Assembly (NCBI GenBank): GCA_963769745.1
Contig: CAVYNB010000032.1
Span: forward strand, 1-64,000
Reading direction: 5' to 3'
DNA from: JALORV01 sp963769745
GTDB lineage: Bacteria > Pseudomonadota > Gammaproteobacteria > Burkholderiales > Burkholderiaceae_F
DNA length: 64,000 nt
The notes beneath the pieces are model-generated. The model made no database searches. It saw nothing but the letters and a program-made list of their open reading frames with translations, and was not told where the DNA came from. The translations under genes and the position numbers were made by a program. Shown here piece by piece: positions 8,808-19,243 of this stretch (positions are counted from its first letter, which is position 1; each line of letters opens with the position of its first letter).

Positions 8808-9793
8808 TCGCGAGAGGCCGCTGTGCATCCGTCCTGCTGTGGCTCGGTGCCATCGCACTGGGCGTCCTTGCCGGCGCTGCATCGGCTCAGCAAACACTGA
8901 CGCCGATCCGCGCATCCGAGCACGTCTGGTACTTCCAGGGAGACGCGGGCATGGCCTCGACGGCCAATCGCGCCTTCAATTCGAATGCCGCCTTTGTCGT
9001 GACACGCGACGGCGTCGTCGTCTTCGATGCGCTCGGCACGCCCGAACTCGGTGCCGCCATGAAGCGGGCGATCGCGAAGGTCACCCCGCAGCCGATCCGC
9101 GTCGTGATCGTGAGCCACTTTCACGCCGACCACTTTTATGGACTGCAGGCACTGGCGGGCCCGGACGTCGAGATCTGGGCCAGCAGCAAGGCTCGCGCAA
9201 CGGTCAGCGACCCGCCGGCCCAGGAGCGCCTCGAGCAGCGTCGGCGCGACCTCTGGCCCTACGTGGACGAAAAGACGCGGCTGGTGCCTGCCAGCCGCTG
9301 GATCGACTTCACCGGCGGCCGGGACTACGCCTTCGAGCGGGGTGGCATCCGCTTTCGCCTGATCGATGTCGGCGGAGCGCACTCGCCCGAAGACATCATG
9401 CTGTGGGTCGAGAACGACCGCGTTCTGCTCGCGGGCGACCTGTACTTCAGCGGGCGCCTCCCTTTCGTCGGCACTGCCGACACGCGCTCCTGGCTCGCCA
9501 CGCTGGATGTCATCGCGCCACTCAAGCCCGCGGTCGTGATTCCGGGCCACGGGGCTGCCTCGCGCGATCCGGCGCCCGACATCGAGCTGACGCGCGCGTA
9601 CCTGCTGTACCTGCGCGAGCAGATGGGCAAGGCGGCGCGCGATCTGGTGCCGTTTGACGAGGCCTATGCCGCGGTCGACTGGTCGCGCTTCGAGAAAGTC
9701 CCTGCGTTCGCCGCGGCCAATCGCATCAACGCCTACGGGACCTACCTGGCCATGGAGCAGGAAGCCCTCGCACCTGCCGCCGCAGGAAAGTGA
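8804..9793 (+). CDS. secreted MBL-fold metallo-hydrolase
   Basis: A 329-residue protein with a signal peptide (hydrophobic core LLWLGAIALGVLAG, cleavage near ASA at residue 28). The metallo-beta-lactamase zinc motif HFHADH lies at residues 105-110, with a later DVGGAHSPEDIML and VIPGHG supplying further metal ligands. The fold covers many hydrolases; similarity to the periplasmic subclass near quinoprotein-associated hydrolases is possible, but antibiotic hydrolysis is not implied. It overlaps the preceding stop by 4 bases and so closes the import/deacylation operon. Acting outside the cytoplasm, it could release substrate for the importer, which is an inference from context. Confidence 0.85.
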   Translation: MIARGRCASVLLWLGAIALGVLAGAASAQQTLTPIRASEHVWYFQGDAGMASTANRAFNSNAAFVVTRDGVVVFDALGTPELGAAMKRAIAKVTPQPIRVVIVSHFHADHFYGLQALAGPDVEIWASSKARATVSDPPAQERLEQRRRDLWPYVDEKTRLVPASRWIDFTGGRDYAFERGGIRFRLIDVGGAHSPEDIMLWVENDRVLLAGDLYFSGRLPFVGTADTRSWLATLDVIAPLKPAVVIPGHGAASRDPAPDIELTRAYLLYLREQMGKAARDLVPFDEAYAAVDWSRFEKVPAFAAANRINAYGTYLAMEQEALAPAAAGK

Positions 9794-9899
9794 TTGCGCG
9801 GCCGCAGGTCGATCGGAGATCCGGAGCCGACCGGTGCCGGGTGCGCTAACCTGCGCGCTTTGGGCGAAAGCCCTTGCCATTCTTCCTCGGAGCACGACG

Positions 9900-10556
9900 A
9901 TGCTGAAGCGCTTGAGCAGTGTCCTACTCGCGGCGGCCACGGTCCTTGTCCTCGGCTGCGCGACTTCATCGACCACGCTGGACGCCCAGTGGGTCAACCC
10001 CGAGTTCGCCGGCAAACGGCCGATCCGCAGCATGCTGGTGATGGCCGCGGTGCGCGACTCGACGAATCGACGAATCAGCGAAGACCGGATGGTCGCTGCG
10101 TTGAGTGCCGTTGGCGTCAAGGCCGTCCAGTCGTACACGCTCGTCCCGGAGGACGGTCCGCTGACAGAGGACCGTCTGCGTCGCATGGTCACCGAGGCCG
10201 GCGTCTCGCATGCGATGGTCACGCGCATCATCAACGTCTCGACGCAGGTCAATGTCTCGCCCGGCATGGTCATGGGGCCGGCCTGGGGTCCGGGATGGGG
10301 CTGGGGACCCGCATGGGGACCCGGTTGGGGCGGCATGGCCGGCTATCACAACGCCATGTGGGCAACGTCGATCCCGCCGCAGGTCACGACGACGCAGAAC
10401 GTGCATTCCGATACGCGCGTTTTCGATTCCAAGAGCGCCGCCGTGCTGTGGTCGGCCGCGACCACCACGTCCACCGGCTACAACTCGGTGCCGCAGCTGA
10501 TCGAGCAGTTCGTGCAGCTGATCGTGTCGACCATGACGAAGGACGGCGTGATCTGA
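9900..10556 (+). CDS. DUF4136-like outer-membrane lipoprotein
   Basis: A 218-residue lipoprotein with lipobox LVLGC (Cys at about residue 19) followed by ATSSTTLDAQWVNPEF. The middle contains a Trp/Gly/Pro-rich insertion with four WGPGWG-like units. The segment KSAAVLWSAATTT plus the C-terminal QFVQLIVSTMTKDGVI resembles lipoproteins of the DUF4136 type. Function unknown. It lies about 106 bases after the MBL-fold gene and has its own leader, so it may be separately transcribed. A strong hairpin follows at 10580-10600. Confidence 0.6.
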   Translation: MLKRLSSVLLAAATVLVLGCATSSTTLDAQWVNPEFAGKRPIRSMLVMAAVRDSTNRRISEDRMVAALSAVGVKAVQSYTLVPEDGPLTEDRLRRMVTEAGVSHAMVTRIINVSTQVNVSPGMVMGPAWGPGWGWGPAWGPGWGGMAGYHNAMWATSIPPQVTTTQNVHSDTRVFDSKSAAVLWSAATTTSTGYNSVPQLIEQFVQLIVSTMTKDGVI

Positions 10557-10579
10557 GGACCGCGCCGCGGCAGAGTGTT

Positions 10580-10600
10580 CGGGCCGGTTTTCCCGGCCCG
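10580..10600. terminator. intrinsic terminator
   Basis: An 8-bp GC stem, CGGGCCGG, with a short T-rich loop and the complementary arm ending CCGGCCCG is followed on the plus strand by TTTCATTT. It separates the convergent ends of the lipoprotein gene (plus, stop 10556) and the hydrophobic protein gene (minus, stop 10603). Confidence 0.75.
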
Positions 10601-10602
10601 TT

Positions 10603-11127
10603 TCATTTCTGGCTGCCGCCGGGGCCGGTCATGTCGAGCAGCGTGTCGGCCACCTGCACGCAGTCCTGGATGTGCCGGTCGCCGAGATACTTCAACGCAG
10701 CGAAGCTCAGCGATGCAGCCACCACCTGGCCTGCAAACGGGACCGCCCGCGCGGCCTGCTTGGCGGTCAGCCGCACGCCGACGGTCTTCAGCACCTTGAT
10801 CACCAGTTCGCGCGTGACCACCCGGCCGACGAGCGCACTGCCGACCGCCATGACCGCCTTGTAGGCGAACACCTTGCGGCGCGGCGCGAGCCGATCGATC
10901 TGCTCGGGCGTCAGGCCGAATGCGGCATTGATGTCCTCGATCATCGACATCAACACGCCGATGTCCACCGCCACGTCGATGCCTGGGATCGGGACGACCG
11001 AGGCGCCGGCCGAAATCAGGGCACGCCTCGTCGCCAGCTTGCGGCAAAGACGCGCGACCGCGTCGATGTCGCGCCGGGTCTCCGGCACGAGGACCAGTTC
11101 TCGCGATCCGCTCACATTGCGCCTCAT
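10603..11127 (-). CDS. DUF697-like hydrophobic protein
   Basis: A 174-residue protein. After a short polar N-terminus it carries repeated Gly/Ala-rich hydrophobic stretches (ISAGASVVPIPGIDVAVDIGVL and AARAVPFAGQVVAASLSFAAL) around a conserved-looking EDINAAFGLTPEQI segment. Such VPxPGxDxxxD segments occur in DUF697/YcjF-like and related membrane-associated proteins often linked to small GTPases. No GTPase is adjacent. The family assignment is tentative and the function unknown. Confidence 0.55.
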   Translation of the reverse strand: MRRNVSGSRELVLVPETRRDIDAVARLCRKLATRRALISAGASVVPIPGIDVAVDIGVLMSMIEDINAAFGLTPEQIDRLAPRRKVFAYKAVMAVGSALVGRVVTRELVIKVLKTVGVRLTAKQAARAVPFAGQVVAASLSFAALKYLGDRHIQDCVQVADTLLDMTGPGGSQK

Positions 11128-11428
11128 GCTGCCATCCTACCGGGCGTCGATCCGCATACGCGTGACTGAGCCCGGACGCTCCGGCACGAACTCCAAGGGT
11201 CACCCTGCTGACGACGGGTCCTAGCGCGTCGCAGCAATTCGACTCCGCTAGACATGGATCAAGTTGCCTCCATGGCACGGTTAGCCGGGCGACCGCTTCG
11301 ACGACTATCGTCCGGCTGCCGACAAGAATAAGTGCGCAGCGCGGACGGCAGCCTGCGGGGCCGCGTGAACGACGGATCGCAGCTCTCACCCACGGCAATC
11401 GTCACGTCCATCTCGCTGGGAGGAAAAC
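11128..11428. other. divergent intergenic region
   Basis: About 300 bases between the divergent DUF697-like gene and the DUF485-actP operon. It must hold promoters for both. A good ribosome site (GGGAGGAAAAC) sits just before the DUF485 start; I see no clear sigma-70 pair or other element. Confidence 0.4.
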
Positions 11429-11787
11429 ATGTCCACTGCTGCACTGGCAGGCGGGCCGGGACAAAGAGTCGACGCTCAACTGGGCCGCGATCGACGCGGA
11501 CCCGCGCTTTCAGTTGCTGCACGAACGCAAGGTCCGGTTCCTGGCCGGGCTGATGATCTTTTCCGTTGCCTACTACTTCCTGCTGCCGATCGGCGCGGCG
11601 TACTTCCCCGAACTCTTCCGGATAAAGGTCTGGGGTCCGTTGAATGTCGGCATCCTGTTTGCGCTGTCGGAATTCGTGGTGGCGTGGGGCATCGCCTTTT
11701 ATCTACGCACGTCGCGCCAACCGTGAGTTCGACGCGATGGCCCGTGAACTGATCGCCGACGCCGAAAACATCGGGAGAGCGTCATGA
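11429..11787 (+). CDS. DUF485 membrane protein (two single-base insertions)
   Basis: A small two-helix inner-membrane protein of the DUF485 family, which nearly always precedes actP-type symporters. The gene starts MSTAALAGG at 11429 with ribosome site GGAGG. The frame then shifts near 11455 (one extra C in GGGCCGG) into DKESTLNWAAIDADPRFQLLHERKVRFLAGLM, and again near 11709 (extra A) into RANREFDAMARELIADAENIGRAS. Removing both bases gives about 118 residues and a stop at 11785-11787 that overlaps the actP start as ATGA, the normal coupled arrangement. The breaks are therefore probably sequence errors. Confidence 0.8.
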
Positions 11788-13690
11788 GCCGCCGCACGAA
11801 CCTTTTCCTGGTGGCGGGCGTTCTGGCGCTTCCGCTGATCGCATTGCCGGCATTCGCGCAGGGCGCTGTGGGTTCCGAGTGGCGCTGGCTCACGTTTGCG
11901 GTCTTCGCGGCCATCATTGGCCTGACGATGTTCGTCACCTTCCTCGCCGCCAAGCGGGTGAAGTCGGCCGCCGACTTCTACACGGCCGGCGGCGGTGTCT
12001 CCGGACTGCAAAACGGCTGGGCTATCGCCGGGGACTATCTCAGCGCCGCCTCGTTCCTCGGCATCGCCGGGCTGATTTCGCTGTACGGCTACGACGGGTT
12101 CATGTACTCCGTGGGCTGGCTGGTCGCGTACATCACGGTGTTGCTGGTGATCGCCGAACCGTGCCGCAACATCGGCAAGTACACGCTGGCCGACATCCTG
12201 GCCTATCGCAACGATCCGAAAAAGGTGCGCGTGGTCGGTGCGATCTCGGTCATCACCGTGTCGACCTTCTACCTGACCGCGCAGATGGTCGGCGGCGGCG
12301 TGCTGGTCAAGACATTGATCGGCATCGACTACGAGATCTCCGTCATCGTCGTCGGCATCCTCATGCTGGGCTACGTGCTGTTCGGCGGCATGGTCGCTAC
12401 CACCTGGGTGCAGATCATCAAGGCCGTGCTGCTGGTCACGGCGTCGATCCTGCTGGTGATGTTCGTCTGGATGCCGTACGGCTTTTCGCTGCCGGGCTTC
12501 CTGCAGGCAGCGATCGGCGACGCCAAGGTTCAGGCGCAGGTCGCGTCCCTGCTCGGCGACGCCAGCAAGAACATGTCAGCGGCTGAACTCGGCCAGCGCT
12601 TCCTTGAACCGGGTCTGCTCTTCAAGGCACCGATCGACCAGATCTCGCTCGGCATGGCGCTGGTGTTCGGCACGGCCGGCCTCCCGCACATCCTGATGCG
12701 GTTCTTCACCGTGCCGACGGCGCAGGAAGCGCGCAAGAGCGTGATCTGGGCGATGGCGATCATCGGCGGCTTCTACGTGCTGACGCTGTTCCTCGGCCTC
12801 GGCGCGGCGATGAACGTCGGTGCGGCCAACATCCGCGCGGTCGATGCGGGCGGCAACATGGCGGCTCCCTTGCTGGCGCAGTTCGTCGGCGGCGGTGCCG
12901 ACAGCTTCCTCGGCAACCTGTTCCTTGCCTTCGTGGCCGCGGTTGCGTTCGCCACCATCGTGGCGGTGGTCGCGGGACTCGTGCTCGCGGCGGCCAGCGC
13001 GATGGCGCATGACCTGTACGTCGGCGTGATCCGCAGCGAGCACGTCACGCCGCAGGAACAGGTCAAGGCAGCGCGGATCGCCACCGTGATCGTCGGCGCA
13101 ATGGCGATTGCGATCGGCATCGCCGCCAAGGGCCAGAACGTTGCGCACCTGGTGGCGCTGGCATTTGCGGTCGCGGCGTCGCGCGAACTTCCCCTGTGTA
13201 CTGCTGACGCTGTACTGGAAGCGCTGCAATACCGGGGGCATCATGGCCGGCATGGTGATCGGCACACTGACTGCGATCGGCCTTGTATTGGTGTCGCCCG
13301 AACATGACCTATCCGAAAGCCATCAAGGCCACGGCGCAGAAGGTCGTCGACGGTGCCCCGGCCCGGATGGCTGCGCTCAACGAGGCGCTCGCATCCGGCG
13401 ATGCCGCCAAGATCGCCAAGGCCGGGAAGGACAAAGCGGCGATCGAGAAGGCTGTGGCGGGCGCACAGGCGAACCTCGACAAGTTCAAGAACGACAACAC
13501 CAGCATGGTCGGTCTCGAGGCGCCGCTGTTCGAGCTGAAGAACCCAGGCCTGATCTCGATTCCGCTGGGCTTCCTCGCGGTGATCCTCGGGTCGCTGCTG
13601 TATCGCGACAAGCGCGCCGAGGACATGTGGGATGAGTTGTACGTGCGCCAGAACACGGGCATTCTCTCCGCCAAGGCACACGCCCACTAA
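11784..13690 (+). CDS. actP: cation/acetate symporter ActP-like, SSS family (two single-base insertions)
   Basis: A sodium:solute symporter with signal-like first helix (LFLVAGVLALPLIALPAFA) and about thirteen membrane segments. It shows SSS landmarks such as KSAADFYTAGGGVSGLQNGWAIAGDYLSAASFLG and FGTAGLPHILMRFFTVP. The frame breaks near 13185 (extra C before GCGAAC; the true sequence continues ANFPCVLLTLYWKR) and near 13299 (extra base before AACATG; continues NMTYPKAIKA). Repair gives one protein of about 634 residues with a helical polar insertion before the last membrane helix, as in betaproteobacterial ActP relatives. It imports acetate or a similar monocarboxylate. A terminator follows at 13717. 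Confidence 0.82.
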
Positions 13691-13716
13691 GTCGAACCGA
13701 TGCAGCTCGACGAAGC

Positions 13717-13743
13717 AGGGCCCCGATCATGGGGCCCTTTTTC
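13717..13743 (+). terminator. intrinsic terminator after actP
   Basis: A perfect 8-bp stem AGGGCCCC / GGGGCCCT with loop GATCAT is followed by TTTTTCTTT. It sits 26 bases after the repaired actP stop. An ATG inside this hairpin (13729) is in frame with the next gene but is unlikely to be its start. Confidence 0.85.
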
Positions 13744-13851
13744 TTTCGCCCGAAACTGCGCGACTATCCGCGCTATCGGATCGATGCATCGCCGCGACCG
13801 TGGCACCGTCGAATCCGGCTTACGTGGGTCGCAACCTCGACGCCTGATGCC

Positions 13852-15750
13852 GTGAACAATCCCACGACGCCGCCGCTCGTCTACGAGTCGGTACGGGAAT
13901 TCCTGGTCCGGCACGCACCGTTTGCGCGCATGAGCGAGGATGCGCTGCGCTATCTGATCCCGCGCCTGAAACTCGCCTACTTTGCGAAGGACAGCGTGGT
14001 CGTCGACCGTAGCGCGACGTTCCCGCCGCTGCACATCATCCAGAACGGCCACGTCGCCAGCGTCACCGCCGGTCTCGACACCATGCCGGATCGCGTTCTG
14101 CAGCCGGGTGAAAGCTTCCCGGTCGGTGCGCTCTCGGCCGGCGGCCAACCGACCCGGAGTTATCGCGCCACCGACGATGTCTTCGCCTACCTGCTGCCGG
14201 TCGACGATTTCCAGAGACTGCGGCAACTGTCTCCCGAGTTCGCCGCGTATTGCACCGAGGCGGTCACCGTGCTGGCTCAGCAATCGCTCGCGGAACTGCA
14301 GCGGCACTACAGTCAGGTGGCCGCCGACCAGCACTCGCTGACACGGCCGCTCTCGCAGCTGATCCCGTCCGAGCCTGTCACGTGCGTGGCAAGCACGCCG
14401 CTGCGCGAGGCGCTGACGCAGATGCGCGAGCACACAGTGCGTTCGATCATCGTCGTCGACGAGACCTCGGCACCGATCGGCGTGTTCACCCTGAACGACT
14501 TGCGCGACCGCGTGGTGCTGCAGGAATTGCCGCTGGACACACCGGTAGCGCGCGTGATGACTCCGGATCCGATCACGTTGCCCGCGCAGGCCACGGCGGC
14601 CGAGGCCATCCAGAGCATGGCTGCCGGCGGCTTCCACCAGATGATCGTCACCTCGCACGGCAAGGTCCTCGGCACCATCTTCGAGCACGACCTGTTCGCT
14701 TTGCAGCGGGTGAGCCTGCGACAAATCCATCATGCGATCCGTTCGGCGCGCTCGGTCAAGCAGCTCGCGCACGTGGCCGGCGACATCCGCAACCTCGCGC
14801 GCAACCTGCTGGCGCAGGGGGTGTCGGCCGAAGCGCTTACACGCACGGTCGCCTCGCTGAACGACGCGCTGACGCGCGAAGTCGTCAACCGCGTGCTGCA
14901 GGAGCACGTTCTCGACGGCATCGACTGGTGCTGGCTCGCACTCGGCAGTGAAGGCCGTGGTGAGCAGACGCTGGCCACCGATCAGGACAATGCGCTGATC
15001 TTCGCCGCACCGGGCGATCCGACCGAGTTGCTGCGAATGCGCCACGAGCTGATCGTCTTCGCCCGCGAAGTCAACGCGGCGCTCGACCAGCTCGGATTCC
15101 CGCTGTGCAAGGGCAACATCATGGCGAGCAACCCGCAGTGGTGCCTGACGGAGTCCGAGTGGCGCGCGCAGTTCACAACCTGGCTGTCCGAACCAACGCC
15201 GGAGCGGTTGCTCAACGCCAACATCTTCTTCGATTTCCGGGCTCTTTACGGTGACAGCACGCTTGCCGACAGCCTGTCCGACTGGCTCCTGGCGCGCACA
15301 CAGGACAACAAGCTGTTCCTGCGCCTGATGGTGGCCAACGCCCTCGAAACCGAACCGCCGCTCGGGCTGATCCGCGCGTTTCAGGTTTCCGACAAGCCCG
15401 GCCGCGAGGGCACGTTCGATCTCAAGAAGCGCGGCGTCCGCATCTTTGTCGACGCCGCTCGCGTGTTCATGCTCGCCTACGGCGTGAAGGCCTCGGGCAC
15501 GGCCGACCGCCTGCGCAAGGCGGGCGAAACCCTCCGGGCCGATCCACGCCATGTAGAGGCGACGATCGAGGCGTTTCACTATCTCCAGGTCCTGCGGCTG
15601 CGAGCTCAGGAACATCCGCACGCGACCAACCCGAATCGCATCGATCCTTACGCGCTCAATGAAGTCGACCAGCGCATGCTGAAGGAAGCGTTTCGCCAGG
15701 CCCGGAAGCTGCAGCAGCGGCTGAAGGAAACGTTTTCCATCGCCCTTTGA
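13852..15750 (+). CDS. cNMP-binding / CBS-pair / DUF294 nucleotidyltransferase-like protein
   Basis: About 632 residues from the GTG at 13852, chosen because the only upstream ATG lies in the actP terminator. The N-terminal 140 residues resemble a cyclic-nucleotide-binding domain. Residues around 165-290 form a CBS pair (VARVMTPDPITLPAQATAAEAI). Then comes a DUF294 nucleotidyltransferase-like domain with WLALGSEGRGEQTLATDQDNAL and DLGFPLCKGNIMASNPQW-type motifs, then a helical C-terminal domain. GSEGRxEQ and TDQD match the PII-uridylyltransferase-like active site. Proteins of this architecture commonly sit beside actP and are thought to adjust acetate uptake or metabolism; the ligand is unknown. 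Confidence 0.85.
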   Translation: MNNPTTPPLVYESVREFLVRHAPFARMSEDALRYLIPRLKLAYFAKDSVVVDRSATFPPLHIIQNGHVASVTAGLDTMPDRVLQPGESFPVGALSAGGQPTRSYRATDDVFAYLLPVDDFQRLRQLSPEFAAYCTEAVTVLAQQSLAELQRHYSQVAADQHSLTRPLSQLIPSEPVTCVASTPLREALTQMREHTVRSIIVVDETSAPIGVFTLNDLRDRVVLQELPLDTPVARVMTPDPITLPAQATAAEAIQSMAAGGFHQMIVTSHGKVLGTIFEHDLFALQRVSLRQIHHAIRSARSVKQLAHVAGDIRNLARNLLAQGVSAEALTRTVASLNDALTREVVNRVLQEHVLDGIDWCWLALGSEGRGEQTLATDQDNALIFAAPGDPTELLRMRHELIVFAREVNAALDQLGFPLCKGNIMASNPQWCLTESEWRAQFTTWLSEPTPERLLNANIFFDFRALYGDSTLADSLSDWLLARTQDNKLFLRLMVANALETEPPLGLIRAFQVSDKPGREGTFDLKKRGVRIFVDAARVFMLAYGVKASGTADRLRKAGETLRADPRHVEATIEAFHYLQVLRLRAQEHPHATNPNRIDPYALNEVDQRMLKEAFRQARKLQQRLKETFSIAL

Positions 15751-15805
15751 CGCGTTGCGCCGTGGACCGTCACGCTGCGCAGCCTCGAACCACGGACCGC
15801 AGTGC

Positions 15806-16501
15806 ATGGGACTGCTGAGCCGACTGCTGCGATCGCGGCCAAGCCTCGCGCCGGAACTCGAAGATCGGCTGCAAAGGCTGTCCGAGCTGTCTCCGCCGCC
15901 CACCCGCAGCACGCATCGCCAGTCGCGCTACGTAACGGTCGATGTCGAGACGACCGGGCTCGACATGCGGCGTGACCACGTGCTGTCGATCGGTGCGGTT
16001 GCGGTTGAGCACGGCGTGATCGCACTCGCCCATTGCTTCGAGGTCGTATTGCGGCAGATCGAATCCTCGAGCCACGACAACATCCTGGTCCATCGAATCG
16101 GCGGCCAGCGCCAGCTCGGTGGCGAAGACCCTGCGGAATCGTTCGTGCGGTTCCTGGAGTATGTCGGCCACTGCCCGCTGGTGGCCTTTCGCGCGGAGTT
16201 CGACCAGACCATGCTCGACCGTGCATTGAAGGAGCATCTCAACATCGTCAGCCAGAGCCAGTGGCTCGATCTGGCGGAACTGCTGCCGGCGCTGTACCCC
16301 TCCAACGAAAACAAGACCATGGACGACTGGCTGGCAGCGATGAACATCCACATGCTGGCGCGCCACGACGCGCTCGCCGACGCGCTGGCCACGGCGCAGA
16401 TGCTGCAGGTCTGTCTGCGGCAGGCCGAATCGCTGGAAATGACCTGCCCAGCGCACCTGCTGGAAATGCAGCGGGCGCAGCATTGGCTCGGCAAGCGCTA
16501 G
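15806..16501 (+). CDS. DnaQ-family 3'-5' exonuclease
   Basis: A 231-residue protein with a DEDDh-type exonuclease domain. The first motif is VTVDVETTGLDMRRDHVLSIG (Asp and Glu as metal ligands), the second is the RAEFDQTMLDRAL region, and the third is ARHDALADALATAQML with the catalytic His-Asp pair. It is annotated in relatives as a polymerase III epsilon-like exonuclease, but it is short and lies next to the CBS/DUF294 gene, an arrangement usual in actP operons, so it is probably not the replicative proofreader. The ATG at 15806 is preferred over an upstream TTG. Confidence 0.85.
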   Translation: MGLLSRLLRSRPSLAPELEDRLQRLSELSPPPTRSTHRQSRYVTVDVETTGLDMRRDHVLSIGAVAVEHGVIALAHCFEVVLRQIESSSHDNILVHRIGGQRQLGGEDPAESFVRFLEYVGHCPLVAFRAEFDQTMLDRALKEHLNIVSQSQWLDLAELLPALYPSNENKTMDDWLAAMNIHMLARHDALADALATAQMLQVCLRQAESLEMTCPAHLLEMQRAQHWLGKR

Positions 16502-16722
16502 GGCCTGTTTACGCCAGAGCCGGGCGTCGCGCTACCCACCGGACTGGTTGAAACCGAAACTCCCGCCCCGCGGGCAGCCCCGTGCCGGCGGGGTGCCGTC
16601 CGCACAGGCTCGGAATCAGCCATTCGGCCGGCCACAGGGGCGATCCAGATCAAGTCCCGGACGCACGGTCGGAGCCTATAATTCGGCGCTCCAACAAGGA
16701 GTTAGGTGCCATCGCTCGGCCC

Positions 16723-18007
16723 ATGCATCTCCTCACGCTCGGACTCAATCACACCACCGCGCCGCTCGCCGTGCGCGAACGGGTGGCGTTCGTCCCGGAG
16801 GAAGTGTGCACGACCATCGGCCGGCTGCGCGAGAAGCTGTCGGAGCCGTCGAACGGCCGTGTCTCCGAAGCGGCCATCGTCTCCACCTGCAATCGCACCG
16901 AGCTCTACTGCGCGGCGGAGGAGCCGGAGCGCGCGCAGCGCGCGCTGCAGGAGTTCGTCGCCGCGGAAAAGCAGCTGAGCCTGGACGAACTGCAGCGCCA
17001 CACCTATGTGCTGCCGCAGGCCAGCGCGGTGCGCCATGCGTTCCGCGTGGCGAGCGGGCTCGATTCCATGGTGCTGGGCGAGCCGCAGATCCTCGGCCAG
17101 ATGAAGCAGGCCGAGAAGCTTGCGCGGACCGCCGGCGGCCTGGGCCTGATGCTGAATCACCTGTTCCAGCGTACGTTTGCCGTGGCCAAGGAAGTGCGCA
17201 CGACGACCGAGATCGGCACGCAGTCGGTGTCCATGGCCGCGGCCGCCGTGCGCGTGGCACAGCGCATCTTCGGCAACCTCTCCGGCGAGCACATCCTGTT
17301 CGTCGGTGCCGGCGAAATGATCGAACTGACCGCGACGCACTTTGCCGCGCAGCATCCGAAGTCGATCACGGTGGCCAACCGCACGCAGGAACGCGCGCAG
17401 GCGCTGGCGCACCGCTTCCATGCCAACGCGATCAAGCTCGCCGAACTGCCCGACACTGATCGCGCGCTTCGACATCGTGGTGTCATGCACCGCCAGCTCG
17501 CTGCCGATCATCGGCCTCGGCATGATCGAGCGCGCGATCAAGTCGCGGCGACGCAAGCCAATGTTCATCGTCGACCTGGCCGTGCCGCGCGATGTCGAGC
17601 CCGAGGTGGCACGACTCGACGACGTCTACGTGCATACCGTCGATGACCTGGGCCGCATCGTGCAGAGCGGCAGCGAAAGCCGCCAGGCAGCCGTTGCCCA
17701 GGCCGAGGCAATCATCGAATCCCGCGTGCGCGACTTCGAGGAGTGGGTCAAGGCGCGCCGCGCAGTGCCGGCGATCCAGGACCTGCGCACGCGCGCCGAC
17801 GCACTGCGGCGCCGCGAACTCGAACGCGCACTCAAGCAGCTGGCGCGCGGCGAGTCGCCCGAAGCCGTCATCGAGCATCTGTCACAGGCGCTCACCAACA
17901 AGTTCCTGCACGATCCGATGAGCACGCTGCGCGAAGTTGGCGACAACGCCGAACAGGCGCGCCTCCAGGCGCTGCTCGCGCGCTTCTACTCCCAGTCCGA
18001 CGATTAG
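16723..18007 (+). CDS. hemA: glutamyl-tRNA reductase (one single-base insertion)
   Basis: Reduces glutamyl-tRNA to glutamate-1-semialdehyde, the first step of haem synthesis by the C5 route. The N-terminus MHLLTLGLNHTTAPLAVRE and the catalytic STCNRTELY (Cys near residue 50) are diagnostic. The NADP domain contains FVGAGEMIELTATHFA, and the C-terminal dimerisation helix region follows. The frame breaks near 17455, where one extra A in GACACTG interrupts ELPDLIARFDIVVSC; removing it restores about 427 residues. Because the enzyme is essential and normally single-copy, a sequence error is the likeliest cause. prfA follows in the same direction. Confidence 0.9.
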
Positions 18008-18159
18008 CTGCCGCCCGCGGGCGCAACGGCCGCGGGCCGCCGCGACGCCGCGGGCGATTCCGTCGACGGCGCATCGTCCGCGCGCATTGCCGTTGAATTC
18101 CTTTGGACCCCGGCGGCTCGGCACACCGCCCATCCCAGAACCCCGATTTGCAGGCCACC

Positions 18160-19243
<1,084 letters not shown>

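Noticed and set aside
8804..9793. Antibiotic-resistance beta-lactamase
   Set aside because: The MBL fold is shared by many hydrolases, and the operon context is peptide/acyl-amino-acid use; no specific beta-lactamase feature is visible.
13729..13851. Upstream extension of the CBS/DUF294 gene to the ATG at 13729
   Set aside because: That ATG lies in the loop of the actP terminator, and the added 41 residues look non-coding.
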